Assembly: GCA_963969365.1 (NCBI GenBank)
Contig: OZ017754.1
Location: 2,108,001-2,172,000 of the forward strand
Reading direction: 5' to 3'
From: Asterochloris sp. CNOR1
Lineage: Eukaryota > Chlorophyta > Trebouxiophyceae > Trebouxiales > Trebouxiaceae
Length of the DNA: 64,000 nucleotides
The notes under the pieces were generated by a model. The model was not told the origin of the DNA, ran no database searches, and saw only the letters and a program-made list of their open reading frames with translations. The position numbers were made by a program, and so were the translations under genes. The first letter of the stretch is position 1; every line of letters begins with the position of its first letter. Shown piece by piece: positions 1-12,256 of this stretch.

Positions 1-438
1 GGGCAGGTTGCAGGGCCAGGGTTCTGTGCTGTTGAGGTCTGGCCTCACAGCCCACACTGCACCTTCATGTGACGGGCTGTGGGCAGCAGCAGGACGTGCT
101 GCTCTCCCACCTGGCCCTGGCAGTCTTGGCTCAGACATTCATGACATTGCTGTCCGTATATCACTCATCAGCCAAAGCACTCTTGGGAAGGCTCTCAGGG
201 GCACAACATGTTCAGAGTGCAGGGCTCCACTGAAATGATCAGGGTGCCCAATTTCACCTGGGTGTTGATCACCTGAAGCTTGCATCCGTAGAAGGCTGCA
301 GATGGTCATACACATGGTGGACAGTGATATGCCTGCCAAGCTGCCCACAGGGTGGCTGCAGCCTGAAGGTATAGGTGTTGCAGGCCGTGACTGCTGTTGT
401 GCTCAGAAGCCAGCTGTTTGAGGTTTCTTTGCCTGCAG
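1..438 (+). other. Intron sequence upstream of the first visible kinase exon
   Basis: No exon could be supported here. The next exon, at 439, follows a TTTCTTTGCCTGCAG acceptor and starts in the middle of a PAS/LOV-like fold, so an upstream exon must exist. I looked for the missing GxNCRFLQ-type half of the domain in 1-438 and did not find it. The stretch is therefore read as the 3' part of an intron, with the gene start outside the window. Confidence 0.6.
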
Positions 439-3400
439 GGCTGCAACATGGAGGACCCTGCCGTGCAGCAGCTACAGGCGGCCATGGCTGACAGGAGCAT
501 TCCAAATCCTGGCGCCTCGGCTGAGGTGTTCATGGCGCGCCGGGACGGCACCAAGTGAGCTGCCTGCTGATGCCTGGCATATGTGCATGTGTTCTGCTGT
601 CGGGTGGCCTCGCACAGAGAAGGCTCCCCACTGTGATTCAGCATCCTGAGCAGACTTCCCCAGCTGCTGCCCGTGTGCTGCAGGCTCGGCACCGCTGGAT
701 TGCCATCTGCAGCATATATGCATAAGAGCTGCACAGCTGCTGTCTGCAGATTCAAAAACTTCATGACGGTGGTCCCTGTGCTGGACCGCGTGGGGGGCGT
801 GCTGAAGCACATCGTCCTGCAGTCTGATAGTGAGGTCAGGGCTTCCGATCCAAAGGTGTGCATGTGTGGCTGACTACCTTGTGCGTCAAATTCTGTGCTG
901 CAGGGGTGCGTGTGTGCATGCAACTCTGGCGGACCTGCCAAAGATTTGCGTAATGATCTTGACCTGCATGATGTCTAAGGTCCCTGTGCAGCGATCAATT
1001 AGGCTCCACCGTTCTGTTCCCGCTGCAGACGGCGCCTGGGCCTGAAGGGGAAGGGGGTGTCAGGCGCCAGGACGTGGATACTCAGCTCCTCAAAGCGTGC
1101 ATGATCACAGACGCCACCAGCCCCGACGTGCCCATCACAGAGACCAGCCCAGGGTTCCAGGTGAGGGGTGCAGCCTAGGGCTTGCACTTGTAGCCTGCAG
1201 GTGGGGTCAACAGCCCTGCAGGTCGTGTGTGCTTCTGCATGGCTGCCAGGGAGTGCCAAACTGAATTGCTGCTTGGTGGCTGGGCGGCGGGCTCAGCTGC
1301 GGCGGCATGATCTGCTGCGCCAGGATCTTTGGTCTTGTGCTAGACAAGGGTTGCTTCAGGCTTTCCTGCAGACCCTCTGACCTCCAAATCTCTTGCTACC
1401 TCTGCAGACTGTGCTGGGGTACAGTGACGGCGATGTGCTGGGCATGAGCTGCCTGACAGTGTGCGGCCCTGCCACAGACAAGAAGGCCATGCGTCAGATT
1501 ATCCAGCTGCAGCGCTCGGGGCAGGCAGGGGCCACCAAGGTGCTGTGCTACCGGCGGGATGGCAGCCCCTTCTGGTGAGCTCTTGACAGCTCCGGCCTCA
1601 TTCTGATGCCTTCGATGGAGCCTGCGCAACCTCCAGCATGATTGGCAAGGTTTACTCATACAGGTGGCAGCTCACCCATACTTTCACAGACAGGGGGCTT
1701 GGACGCCGAGGTGCTCGTCCTGTTGGCTTCTGCAGGTGCTGACAGGGCACCGTGAGTTAAGGGGACACAGTGCCACCAAGCCAACCGCGGGCGCCTGGGA
1801 CTGCATCTTGGTGCTTGCAGCCTGCACTTTGGGCCCCACAAGCAGCCCTGCACCAGCCTGCTGCAGCGGGAAGCCATGTGTACTGCTACAGCACTGCTAT
1901 GCAGCCCAACATGCTGTTGCAAGGCAATTAGGTACACCTCCTCCATACATTGCTGCAGGACCTGTAGATGCTGCTCTTCCAATGCCAGCAGGGCGGTCAT
2001 TCCTGACTGCTCCCCGCACTGCTGAAGGGAGTGTAGAATTGCTCCCTTGTCTGCATGCAGGGCTGTCATGTACAATTTCCCTCTGCATGTGGAGGCGCTG
2101 CCTGGCAACAGCAAGCACAGCAAGGTGCGCACCTCAGCAGATGATGAGGAGGCTGTCCCTGCGCAGCACTTGTGCCTGCTGGTCGACGTGACAGCCTCCA
2201 GGCTGAAGCGCGTGGGGCGCTACAACCTGGGAAGCATCATTGGAAAGGGAGCCTTTGGGGTGGTCAGGCTGGGACAGAATACGCAGAGCGGTGGGTGCTG
2301 GGGATGCATGCAAGAGGCTTGGATGTCTGAAGGGAGTGGCCTGCTGCAGAGATTCTTGGTCAGTGGCTCTTGAAGCAATGTGAGGCAGCGATGGGGCACC
2401 ATCCTTGAGCAGTTGTAGGAGCATGAAGCGTCATGCTGGGAATGTCCAGCCATGGGGACATCTGCCTTACACTGCATGTTTCACGTCTGCAAGGGCAGAC
2501 TCTGCAGGTCACGCATTGCACAGTCTGCACCGCCCCCAGCCTGCAGAGCTGACCTCCATACTGCAACGCCACAACATCATTGTGAGGAGAGCACCCCATG
2601 GCAGGCGACTGACAAGCGTGCAGCATCGCTCCCTGCTGCTGGGGAGGCAGCGCAATCAATTGTCTGCAGGGGACACTGTGGCCATCAAGTCGGTGGACGC
2701 CAGCAGCTTCCGCAGCATAGCCCAGATTGACCAGGTGCAGGACGAGATCAGCGTGCTCTCAGGGCTCAAGCACCCCAACATCATCCGCCTCCTGGTAGGT
2801 GCTAGTGAAGTGTACTTGTTGCCTGCCAGGGAAATGCAGTTGGTGGCAGATGCCAGGAAGAGCTCCTGTCAGTGCTTTAGGACCCCTGCATCCTTCGCCT
2901 GCTGTGGGGTGTCAATAGACTTCTCTGCTGCTTGCGGTGGTCTTCACGTGTAGCCCCCAAGGGTGTGTCCAGTGTTGCCTGCAAGGGTGTGCAGCCTGCA
3001 GCAGCATTTGGAGCAGGCTGTCGCCAGGCTGCTGCGCCTCGGTCCTCCTGAAGGGACACTGATGTCTGCCAGACGGCAGCTGCTGCATCTGCCTGCAGGC
3101 GGGTGCCCCGGGCTGCCAAGGGCACTGCGAGCGGCTGTCACATGCACAAGCAGGCTACAACACGCTGGAACAAATATCCACTAAGACAGACATCAACCAA
3201 TGCATGCACCAGAGCAAGGAAGCATCCCAGAAGGCTCCCAGCCACCAAGGATCCCCTGGCTGCCTGCAGGACATGCACTTCACCAACAACATCTTCTACT
3301 TTGTGATGGAGTTTGCCTCAGGGGGGACACTGGTGGACTATGTGCGCAAACAGGTGGGTGGCCAGACCGCTCTGCTGCCCTGCTGTTGCAGGCCGCCCTC

Positions 3401-6400
3401 CAAAAGCTGTCTTCTCAGTGGGCATCCGCCCAGGAAGCGCATTGGCCGTTCTCCATGCTGAAGGGAGGCACTGAGGCTCTCATCTCTGGCTGCTGTGCAT
3501 GCTTGCAGAAGACAGGCTGCCTAAACAGGGGTGACTTCATCGAATGCCCTCATTCAGAATGCTGTCAGAGTAAAAGTTTGCTTTGAGGGCGCCTGCTGTT
3601 GTTAAAGGTCAAACTGAATCTTCTCTGCCCATTGGCTGCAGGCTCACGGGCGTTTAAGTGAGGAGGAGGCCAAAAGGATCTTCCAGCAGGCTGTGGATGC
3701 AGTGGACTATTGCCATCGCAGGTGGGCACAGCAGCCAATGCGCCTGGTGCCGGGCATGCTGGAGACACCTGAACCCCACTCTGCAGCTTGCAACCCGTGG
3801 CAGGTTGAGGTTCAGTGGAGGGTGCAGAACAGCTGACTTCACAGACTGCATCGCTGTGCTGCTCCCCTGCTTGTCCCTGGGAGCAGGCTCCATTCCAGCA
3901 GTCCAGGTGCACGACTGCATGCAGCTCTCCAAGGCACTGACAGTCCTGCTGCTCCCCTGCAGGCGTGTCATCCACAGGGACCTGAAACCAGAAAACATCC
4001 TGATGGATGACGCAATGAATGTCAAGATTGCGGACTTTGGGCTGGCGGGCATCACCACGCCCTTCTCAGGCAACCTGCGCCAGATGTGCGGGACGCCCGA
4101 GTTTACAGCCCCTGAAATTGTGCAGGTCTGGGCAAACATGAACTGCCAGCCCATGAACACAGGATCTGTTGCTGCTTGGAAAGAGGTTCAGACTGCAGGT
4201 ACTGCCTGCCGTGTGCAGCCCAGCGCCTCTTCAGCGCAGCAGAGGTGAAAGGCCACTCTCAGCAGTGAGCTGAAGGGTGCTGCTGCAGGGTACTATGTGA
4301 GCTTGCCTGCTTTGCTGCAGGGGCGGGAATACAGTGGGCCGGCAGTCGATGTCTGGAGCATGGGCGTCATCTTGTATGAGCTGCTTGCGGTGAGGCTTTA
4401 CTGAGCTCTCCCAGCACTATCTGCAATGCGTCATGTGCTGCTGCCCTCAGTCTGAGCAGGTATGCAACCAGCCCGCTTGCATCGTGCTGGGCGGTCCTGA
4501 ACAGCACAACAAACACAGTGCCAACTCTGCCTGATGGCTGTAGGGAAGCTGCTGCCAGTACTGTGTGTGGCCGCTCACACAGTGGGCTGTCAGGCACCCT
4601 GAAGCTGCAAGCACGCCCAGAGCCTGGCTGCTGCAGGGGTCTTCCACCAGCCTGCAGCAGTCTTGCATCTCTATCGCCCAAGCTGTCAAGGCCTGCCGTG
4701 TGCTGTCAGGGCCCCTCACTCAAGCAGCGAGCACCACCAGTGCCTGAGCGCTGCAGGGCAGGCTCTCAGTGCAATGCTCAAGTCTGCAGCACTCCTGGAC
4801 CTATGTCACAGGGGTCTCAATGCCTGCATGACACCACAGCAACCGTCACCTGTGCCTGGCTACTGCAGAGGAAGCTGTCAACTGAGCTGAATGCCTTGCT
4901 CCTGTGGTGTTGTCTTTATGCTCCACAGGCAGCAGATGTGCCTCAATGATGCAATGGCAGGTTCCACCCCAAACAAAGCCCTGCTATGCTGGTTGGCCCT
5001 GTGCAGCATGCACATTAACCACTGCAAATGCCTGGCTGCTGCAGGGGAAGCTGCCGTTCAAGGCCAAGGACCAGAATGGCTTATGCAAGGCCATTGTCAA
5101 GGGCTCCTTTGACCCCCTGCCAGACTTCACCTCCCCTGACTGCCGGGATCTTATAAGACGCATGCTCACAGTGTCAGCAGTGAGAGGTTGCACGGTTCTC
5201 TCTTTCGTATCAAGCTCGGCTACACAGTGGCAAGCGTGCAGCCCTGATCAAGCAAGGCGGTGTCTTACAGCCGGCATTGCCCTCACACAAGCAGATCGTC
5301 CACATCCATCGTGACATCCTGGATGTCTGCAGCATGTCATGATGCCGGCAGCCCTACGTCGGGTGCTGCCTGTGGGTGCGCTGAGGCCTGTCAGGTCTGC
5401 GGTTCAGGCCAGCCTGCTGCAGTTCAATCACTCTTCTCATACTGCATCTCAAGTGGGGCCTGCGGCACACTTCCCCGTGGCAAATGGAGGGGAAGTGCTG
5501 CTGCAGGAGGGATAACAACCATCACTCTGCAGACGCTCCCAAGTGATGCCCCCCCCCCCCACCCCTTTACCGTTGTTGCAGGAGAACCGAATAACGATGG
5601 AGGATCTGCGGCGTCACTCCTGGTGCGAGGGCATGGGGGCAGCGCTCGACATCCCCTTGGAGGCAGCCAACATTGCAGAGGCGCCCAAGCCTGTGGTCGC
5701 AGAGCCGGAGGACCCTGCGCAGGCCATGCAGAGCAGCCTGCAGCTGGTCATTCCAGACGATCTGGGCACTCCTGCGTGCCGCTCAGGTAGGGGCGTGGCC
5801 TGCCAGCTTCTTTTCGGAGCGCCGTCCTTAGAGCCCCGGGGATTGAGGATAACGTCATGTTGCGGTGGTGAATGCAACTGTGACAACCTCAGCCGTGATA
5901 TGAAGCCGTGCAGGGGCAGCACAGCAGCCTCGCGCAAGCCCTGCTGACTGCCTTTACATGCACAGCTGGAGCCCTATCTAGGAGCTGGTCTATGCTGCAT
6001 ATGTGTACTGTCTCCCTTTCATCCGGCTGCACCACCAGCGCAGGGTTGGGTTGTGACATTGGAGACCTGGGCAACCTTCATATCCTCTTGAGATGTACAA
6101 CCCCACGCTGGACATAGGACATGGCTGTGCACCTCACCAGGCAGCCCTTCAGTCAAGCCATGTGTTGCAGGCTCGGGGGGAGACATCGTGGACTGGGGCA
6201 GCCAGGAGGTGGCCAGTGTAGATGGCGCTGACGAGGACGATCCAGGCAGCCTGCACTCCACCCTGCACTCCAACCCCTCCAGCGGATCCCCTCTGGCGCC
6301 GGGGCTGCCGCCACGGCGCATGAAGCACTCGCTGAGCCACCTCAGTGGGGGCCGCGGGTCGGGGCTCAGCCAGCAGGGGTCTGGCGGGCGTCCCCTTGCC

Positions 6401-6853
6401 TCCCCCTCAGACCGGCGCCCCAGCGGCGTTGTAGGTGAGTTCCACTTGATGTAAAGTGTAGGCAGGGGCAGGAGGCAAGGCTCAGCCAGCTTGCGCCTGG
6501 GGGCCCTCCTAGCCCCCTAGCAGAGGAGAGGCTCAGCGTCTTGGCACAGGTCAAGTACACAGGACATCACTTGCTTGGGCCTGCTTCACGCCCTAGTGTG
6601 CACAAGCCAGTAGGCACTGAATCGTTTTCTCGTAGAGCAGTGCCATCAGCTTCTCTGGTGACTCAGAGCCGCCTATGGTGCCTTTGCCTTTGCAGTGCCA
6701 GAGTCGCCCAAGGGCAGCCGAGCTGGCTCCTTTACGGAGCCCAACGGGAGGGGGACCCCCAAGACGTCGGGCGCTGGCACAAGTAAAGTTGCGGGGGCAA
6801 ACAGTAAGCCAAGGCAGTCCTCTCTCATCCACCCCAGCACAAGCCGCTCCTAG
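439..6853 (+). CDS. LOV/PAS-like sensor Ser/Thr protein kinase, 5' partial, 14 exons
   Basis: Exons: 439-554, 750-834, 1029-1160, 1408-1574, 2061-2290, 2670-2794, 3270-3353, 3642-3721, 3963-4125, 4321-4389, 5045-5179, 5582-5786, 6171-6434, 6696-6853. They join in frame to 670 codons plus stop. Residues 1-67 are the second half of a PAS/LOV fold (RRDGTKFKNF). Residues about 85-190 are a second LOV-like PAS ([39 protein letters not shown]). Residues about 220-475 are a kinase: glycine loop GKGAFGVV, Lys250 in [12 protein letters not shown] (Asp346), DFG (364-366), [10 protein letters not shown]. The activation loop resembles the SNF1/CAMK group. The C-terminal 160 residues are Ser/Gly/Pro-rich. 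The second PAS keeps the LOV cysteine (Cys126) but lacks the Asn, Arg and Gln that contact flavin, so light sensing is uncertain. A role as a stimulus-coupled cytosolic kinase is inferred. Confidence 0.88.
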
Positions 6854-7166
6854 GGACTCTGCTAAGGCAGGAGCGCCTCTCAGACTAGACTTCTGGTCGT
6901 GGGCCGACGCCCACGCTCCCCATGCATGCCCCATCCAGTAGTCTGTACTGCCTGACGGCAAGGAATCGGAAAAAAAGTCAGAATGCTGTGATGAAGGCAA
7001 CAGTCCAATAGCACAATGCATGATAGAACGAGTCACTGAGCCGCTCCCATGAAGCACCTGTTGGCTTGGCAGCGCAGCCAGCATGGTGAAGCCCATAGCA
7101 GGCTTTGACCACATTTCCTTTATTGAGCTTACACCAGGGCTCAGTCATATATTGCAAATTAAAGAC
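6854..7166. other. Convergent 3' intergenic region
   Basis: This lies between the kinase stop (+) and the transporter stop (-), 313 bp apart, and must hold both 3' UTRs. A small hairpin-capable stretch (CGTGGGC...GCCCACG) lies near 6897. No coding exon was seen. Confidence 0.6.
7130..7134 (-). promoter_or_regulatory. Putative TGTAA polyadenylation signal of the MFS gene
   Basis: The minus strand reads GGTGTAAGCTCAATAAAGG about 35 bp past the transporter stop. TGTAA is the usual poly(A) signal of green algae, and an AATAAA follows within a few bases. Confidence 0.5.
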
Positions 7167-10100
7167 TCAAGCATCCAGGTCAGCTGAGTATACTGTAGTT
7201 GGATCCCTCAGAGGCAATCTGGGCGACTCTGTCTCAGCAACAGCAGGGTCATCTTGATGTCTGCTCGCCAGCTGCTGCTGAAGGGCCAGTGCCTTCCGTT
7301 TGTCTTTGGGGTAGGTCAGGTGGAGAGCTGCAGAAGGCACAGGAGGGTAAGCAGCTGTCTGTGTACTACCGTGCAGCCAGCTGGGCAATGCTCAAGCTGC
7401 CCGCGATGGAGTGAAAAACATCAGGAAGCAGGGATCCAGCAGTATGCTGCAAAGGGTATGCTGCTATAGGTAGCACACCTGTGTAAACGACCAGGCAGAT
7501 GGCCCAGGGCACAACAAGGCACAGGAGAAGCGCATTGCCCAGTGCCTTGGCCTTGCTCAGGTCCTTGCTGATGTCTCGCGATCCTTCACTCCTGCATGGC
7601 ACAAGGCAAGGCTGTCATGTGGCTGCAGTTGCGATCCAAGGGCAATGCAACACATGTGCTCGGAGGCACTGCTCCCTACACAAGCTTGACAGGCTGCTGG
7701 GCACCATCCGCCTTGTGGCGCAGCACTGCAGCAAGTCTGCAAAGACATCACATGCAGTGCTGGCTACACCTTTATGCAAGTAGCCGTGCTGTGGGACTGA
7801 CCTGGTGGCTGCACCTTCAAATCCGAACTTCTCAGCAATGGCCCCCACAAGTGGGGTGGCACAGGCAGCAATGGCCATCTCAAAAGACCTGCAGGGCAGC
7901 GGCATGACTGAGCCACGACTGGGATACAGACAAGCAGCAGCCATGTGGGGCAGTTGTAAGGAGCCTCACCTGTCGAATGCATAAATTAAATTCCGAAGGT
8001 GTGCAGGGACAATCTCAGCGAAAATGGGGTTGTTGCCTGCAGAGGCAGCATGCTTCACAAACACTTTGCACCCTCAGAGCAAGTGCATGAAGCGGGGTGG
8101 CCTGCAGGGCTCACAGGCTGGTGCTGCCCAGCTGATGAGCAGGCCGGTCACAGTGAGCACCAGAGCATTGGCTGCCGCCACGTCATCCCTTGGCTTAAAG
8201 GGAAGCCCCTGCAGAACAGTCGACCTGGCTGTGTGGGAGCCATGGGAAACTGTGGGAGGACTCTCACAACAGCAGCGCGCAGCACGGCACACACAAGAAG
8301 GGGCAGCACCACATCCTTGCCTTCAGGAGGAACATTGTCAAGGGGATGCCTACGCCAATGGAGAACTGTGTGACAACAATGCGCCCATGATTGGGGAACA
8401 GGGTAGCAGCCCTGCAAGGCAGCAGCCAAGCAGCTCCCAAGCAGCTCATTGCAGGCCAGGCGTAACAGAGGTCTTGCAGGCAGCACTCTCATCCCTCTCA
8501 GGACCCTAAAAGAGGCCTGTAACAAAGCGGCAGCATTCTCTCTCACTCAACTCAGAATAGTGGCTAGGACAGGTACATGTCTCCCTCTGTGCCATCTGCA
8601 GCAAGCTACCTTGCGCACCAGGTAACAGCTACACTAAGGAGGTTTCAGGGACTTGCACTCGCGTCAACGACGACTCCTCGCGGGCAGCAGCCACTCAGGA
8701 CTCCTGGAGCTTGCCTGGACTGATGTTACCAGCACAACTGAGCTCACCTGTCGCCGATGTACCCTCCCAGGAGCCCACCAAAGGCGGTGGAGAACAGGAA
8801 GAGGAACATGAGCAGGGCAGCAATGCCGTCTGAGAAGCCCAGCAGCTGGTAGTAGGTCGTCAGCCAGGCGATGGCCTGGAAGGGGATGCTGCCAGCGATG
8901 CCCTGCAGCCATGTGCGGGCCTTGTTTATGGCAAGATTGCAATTGAAACTGACTGCTGATGCCCATGTGGTTCAGCTCACTTCCAGACAGAGTGACTGCT
9001 GCCTGGAGGAGCTGTGAGCGGGCAGGCACGGCCTGAATGTCTTCCTGCTGAGGCAGAGCGCAGAGACAGCATGTTGTGTGCTGCATGTACGGCCAAACAG
9101 TCTAGGCAGCTGCACAACTGGAGACTCTGCAAGACCTCCAGCAGCAGATGGCCACTGTGCTGCGGCCAAAGCGCATGCATGCTCTCAGCAGCGCCCTGGC
9201 CACCACAGAAACGACTGGTGCCGCCAGCCATCGCATCTACTCTCCCCTGGCACATGTCACTCACCTGTCCAATGATAATGAGGAAGCTGGGGATTCTCAT
9301 GATCATGCCCAACTCTTGCAGGACAACTTTCGCAGACAGGCCCTGGCGGTGCTGATTCAGGAGGGTGCGCTTGTCGGGGGCATAGCGCGGGTCGTGGGCC
9401 ATGCACCAGTTCAATATGCCCAAAATAAAGCTGATTATGCCAACAGACAGGAAGACGAATCGCCAGCCCTCAATGCCCAGGGGATGGTGGCCGCCTGCAC
9501 AGGAAAAAGCGAACTGTAAGGGGATCAGCTGGGGCCCTGGGATGGCAGTGTGAATGCTGGCAGTGCAGGCACAGATGTAGCCCTGTGCAAAGCGCCCTGT
9601 TACCCACAGCCTGCTGCAGCAGAGCTGCTGCGGCTCAAGGTGCTTGGTGTGCACAGTGTGCCAGGTCAGGGTTGTGCAGGTCTTCAAGTCTGCTGCCCTT
9701 CAACTATGAACTAGGATTAACCAGGCAAAGTCATGCGATGCAATTGCTGCACAGCGCGCCAATCTTCTGGCAAAAGGACACATTTGCGCGTGCATGCAAT
9801 TCACCAATGCTGGTGGCATAGAGGGACCCCAGAGCTCCACCGATGGCGGAAGTCATGTACAGCGCGCCAAAGGCCTTGCCCCTGCATGCACAGAGGGCAA
9901 CAGCAGCAGCTTGAACCACATGTGAGCAGCAAGCTGGATTCACACATCAGAAGCTGCAGCATGTGCAAAGCTGCAGCCTCTGCCAGGGTTTACGAGCGGA
10001 AGATGGGCATCAGCGCTCTCAACCAGGCACCTACCTGTCCAGCTCAAGGTAGTAATCTGCTGTGAGGCTCTGAGCATTGGGGATGACAAAGGCCAGGCCA

Positions 10101-12151
10101 ACCCCGTTGACGGCTGACAGGATCATGCCCTGCAGGCCGGCAGTGTACGGGGCTGGGGCCCTGAGGCTCAGCACCCTCAGCAAGTGGGATTCACTGTCCA
10201 TATCCGCTGCCAGGGACATGCAGGGCTCCATGCACGAGCAAGATCCTGCTGGCTGACACATCACAGTCATGGTCACCAGGCCCACCTGCTGCAGGCTCTG
10301 CGTCACGCTGAACAGGGCGGTCATGACACCCCACAGAAGACAGCCGATGGTGACCACAGTGATGCGGTTGTAGTGGTGGCCTGCAGGGAGACGGGGCCAG
10401 GGGGCGCCTCAGCCAGGTACACATGCGTGCAGGGCGGAAGGCGGCCAGGCACACTGGTGCCACAGCCTGGACAAGGGAGGCCTTTGCGTGTCCCTGAGAC
10501 AGCAGCAGCCACCCTGCAGTCTGGATGCCCTGGAGCTGCCACAAGCACAGGTGTGCTGCAGCTTTGAAGGTTGCTCTGAACTTGCAAGACATCACTGCCA
10601 GCCACCACGACGTCCTCAGCGCACCCATGATGCCTCCCAGAGGTGAGGCCAGAGCCTGCACGAGCGCCCTGCTAAGCGTGAGGAAGCCCAGCTGCTTAGG
10701 AGTGGCTTCGAAGGAGGCTGCCACCCAGATATACACTGCAGCCAAGGGCACAGCAGTTACATCTACAAAAGTAAAGCCAGGGAGATAGCGGCCTGCATCA
10801 CCTGCTGCCAGGTGCTTGGCAGCTTGCATACCTGGTGCAGTATTACAAGGTCCTTAACTACCATGAGACCTCCCATAATTTTTGTGATGCCCACAGCAAC
10901 AGCAAAACAATCCCAGCAGCAGAAACCAACACTGAGGATGGCATTGTGTAAAGCCCCAGCGTATGGCATGGCGCAAGCCGTCCATTTTTCGGTTCAACAA
11001 GCCACCAAGATGCAAAGGCCGCAGACACATGTTGCAGGCTGTGGCTTTGCTGCTGTCTGCCCTGCAGCCCATCTGCCTGCAGCTTGGAGGTGCAGACAGG
11101 GGGGCTCCAGCCCCTGTAAGCCTGCCTCCCTGCTGTGTTTCTAGGGAGCAGCGCTGCAGGCTGCTGAAGGAGCTGTGACAGGCCCATGAATGACTGGGCG
11201 TCCCGCATTTCACCTGCCGGCAGGATCTGCTCATCTGCCCGCTCCATGATGTTGCCCAGGTTGATGAGCACAGTGGTGATCAGGCGCGTGCGCTGCCACC
11301 AGGGGCTGCGCATTCGGGTTTCCAGGGAGCCCTCCTCGTCATCCTCGTCTGGGCCCTGGGGACTGCACAGCAGAGATGGTACTGCTTTGGGGACAGATGC
11401 ACGTGCAGGGGCTGCGCATGCACGCCCACCCCGCATGCAGCCTGCACAGCAGTGGTGATGTGTACCGAGGCAACAGCTGCCCATGCAGGGGCCATACAGG
11501 AGCGCTGAGCAGGTGAGACAGGGAGCCGGGGCCTGCACAGCATGCCAGCAGGTGGTAAGGGAGTACAGCTCCGCATGTTGTCGTCTAAAAAGATAGGAGG
11601 CAAGCTATGCTCGTCTGTTCCCTGCCTTTGTCTCCTGCTGCACTGTTACCACATGCATCTGCAGGCTGTCTATCGGCCCAGGTCATAGTCTGTGGTGCAC
11701 CTGCAGCGCCAGCGGCTTTCGCTGCAGTGGAGGTCATTTCATGGCAGTCAAGTTGGCTCCTGGGTTGCCAACATCACAGGCTATCGTCAGCAGCCTGCTG
11801 CACGCTGGGCGCCAGACACCGCCACTGCTTTGCAGCTGTGCTGTGTATGCCATACGGCAAATGGGCTCAATCCAGGGGGAAAAGCTGCACTGATGCACAG
11901 TATCTGACCTGGCAGGATGTCAGTGCCATTTGACCTGGGGACGTCAGAGCGGTACAGTGGTGAACAGCACCCTCAATCTTGCAGGTCTGCTTGGCCAAGG
12001 GGACCCTGAAGTACCTGATGTCAGCCTCTACATGCTTTGGAGTGTGTTCACTCCCTGTAGGAGTGCTGTCCCCAGGATTGAAACGCCTGGCCCTCACTCT
12101 CTTATCCTGGTCCATATCGTTTAAAGAGCCATCCTTTAATCTCCCGCTCAT
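7167..12151 (-). CDS. Plant-type MFS transporter (At5g10190/At4g36790-like), 14 exons
   Basis: Exons in transcription order: 12151-12015, 11362-11214, 10762-10625, 10380-10286, 10129-10035, 9881-9805, 9494-9265, 8902-8748, 8411-8321, 8208-8115, 8036-7970, 7888-7802, 7591-7479, 7327-7167. They give 562 aa. A charged N-tail of about 60 aa precedes LITTVLINLGNIMERADE, and about 12 membrane segments follow. Family marks include GGIMGHHYNRITVV, YYLELDRGKAFGALY, GIEGWRFVFLSVG, the mid-protein loop GGYIGDR, and FAEIVP with YAFDRSFE near the end. Plant homologues are membrane carriers of unknown substrate. The ATG at 12151 is the first in frame. The intron at 8209-8320 uses a GC donor (AAG|GCAAGG). 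The gene is head to head with the aminotransferase gene. Confidence 0.88.
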
Positions 12152-12256
12152 ACCCGTGAGCTCCAGTCCCTGCACTGTTGCAACCTAGCAATCAGACGGA
12201 AGCAGGTGCAATGTTAGGCATGTTGCTACTTGCCTTCTCAGAGTCCGAGAGAAGAA
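12152..12256. promoter_or_regulatory. Short bidirectional promoter (MFS / aminotransferase)
   Basis: Only about 105 bp separate the two proposed divergent start codons. No clear TATA box was seen. The region is called from gene geometry alone and depends on the less certain first exon of the aminotransferase gene. Confidence 0.45.

Noticed and set aside
306-941. A 211-residue minus-strand ORF over the first kinase exons
   Set aside because: It is the shadow of GC-rich exon and intron DNA on the other strand; the plus strand has matching splice phases and PAS motifs.
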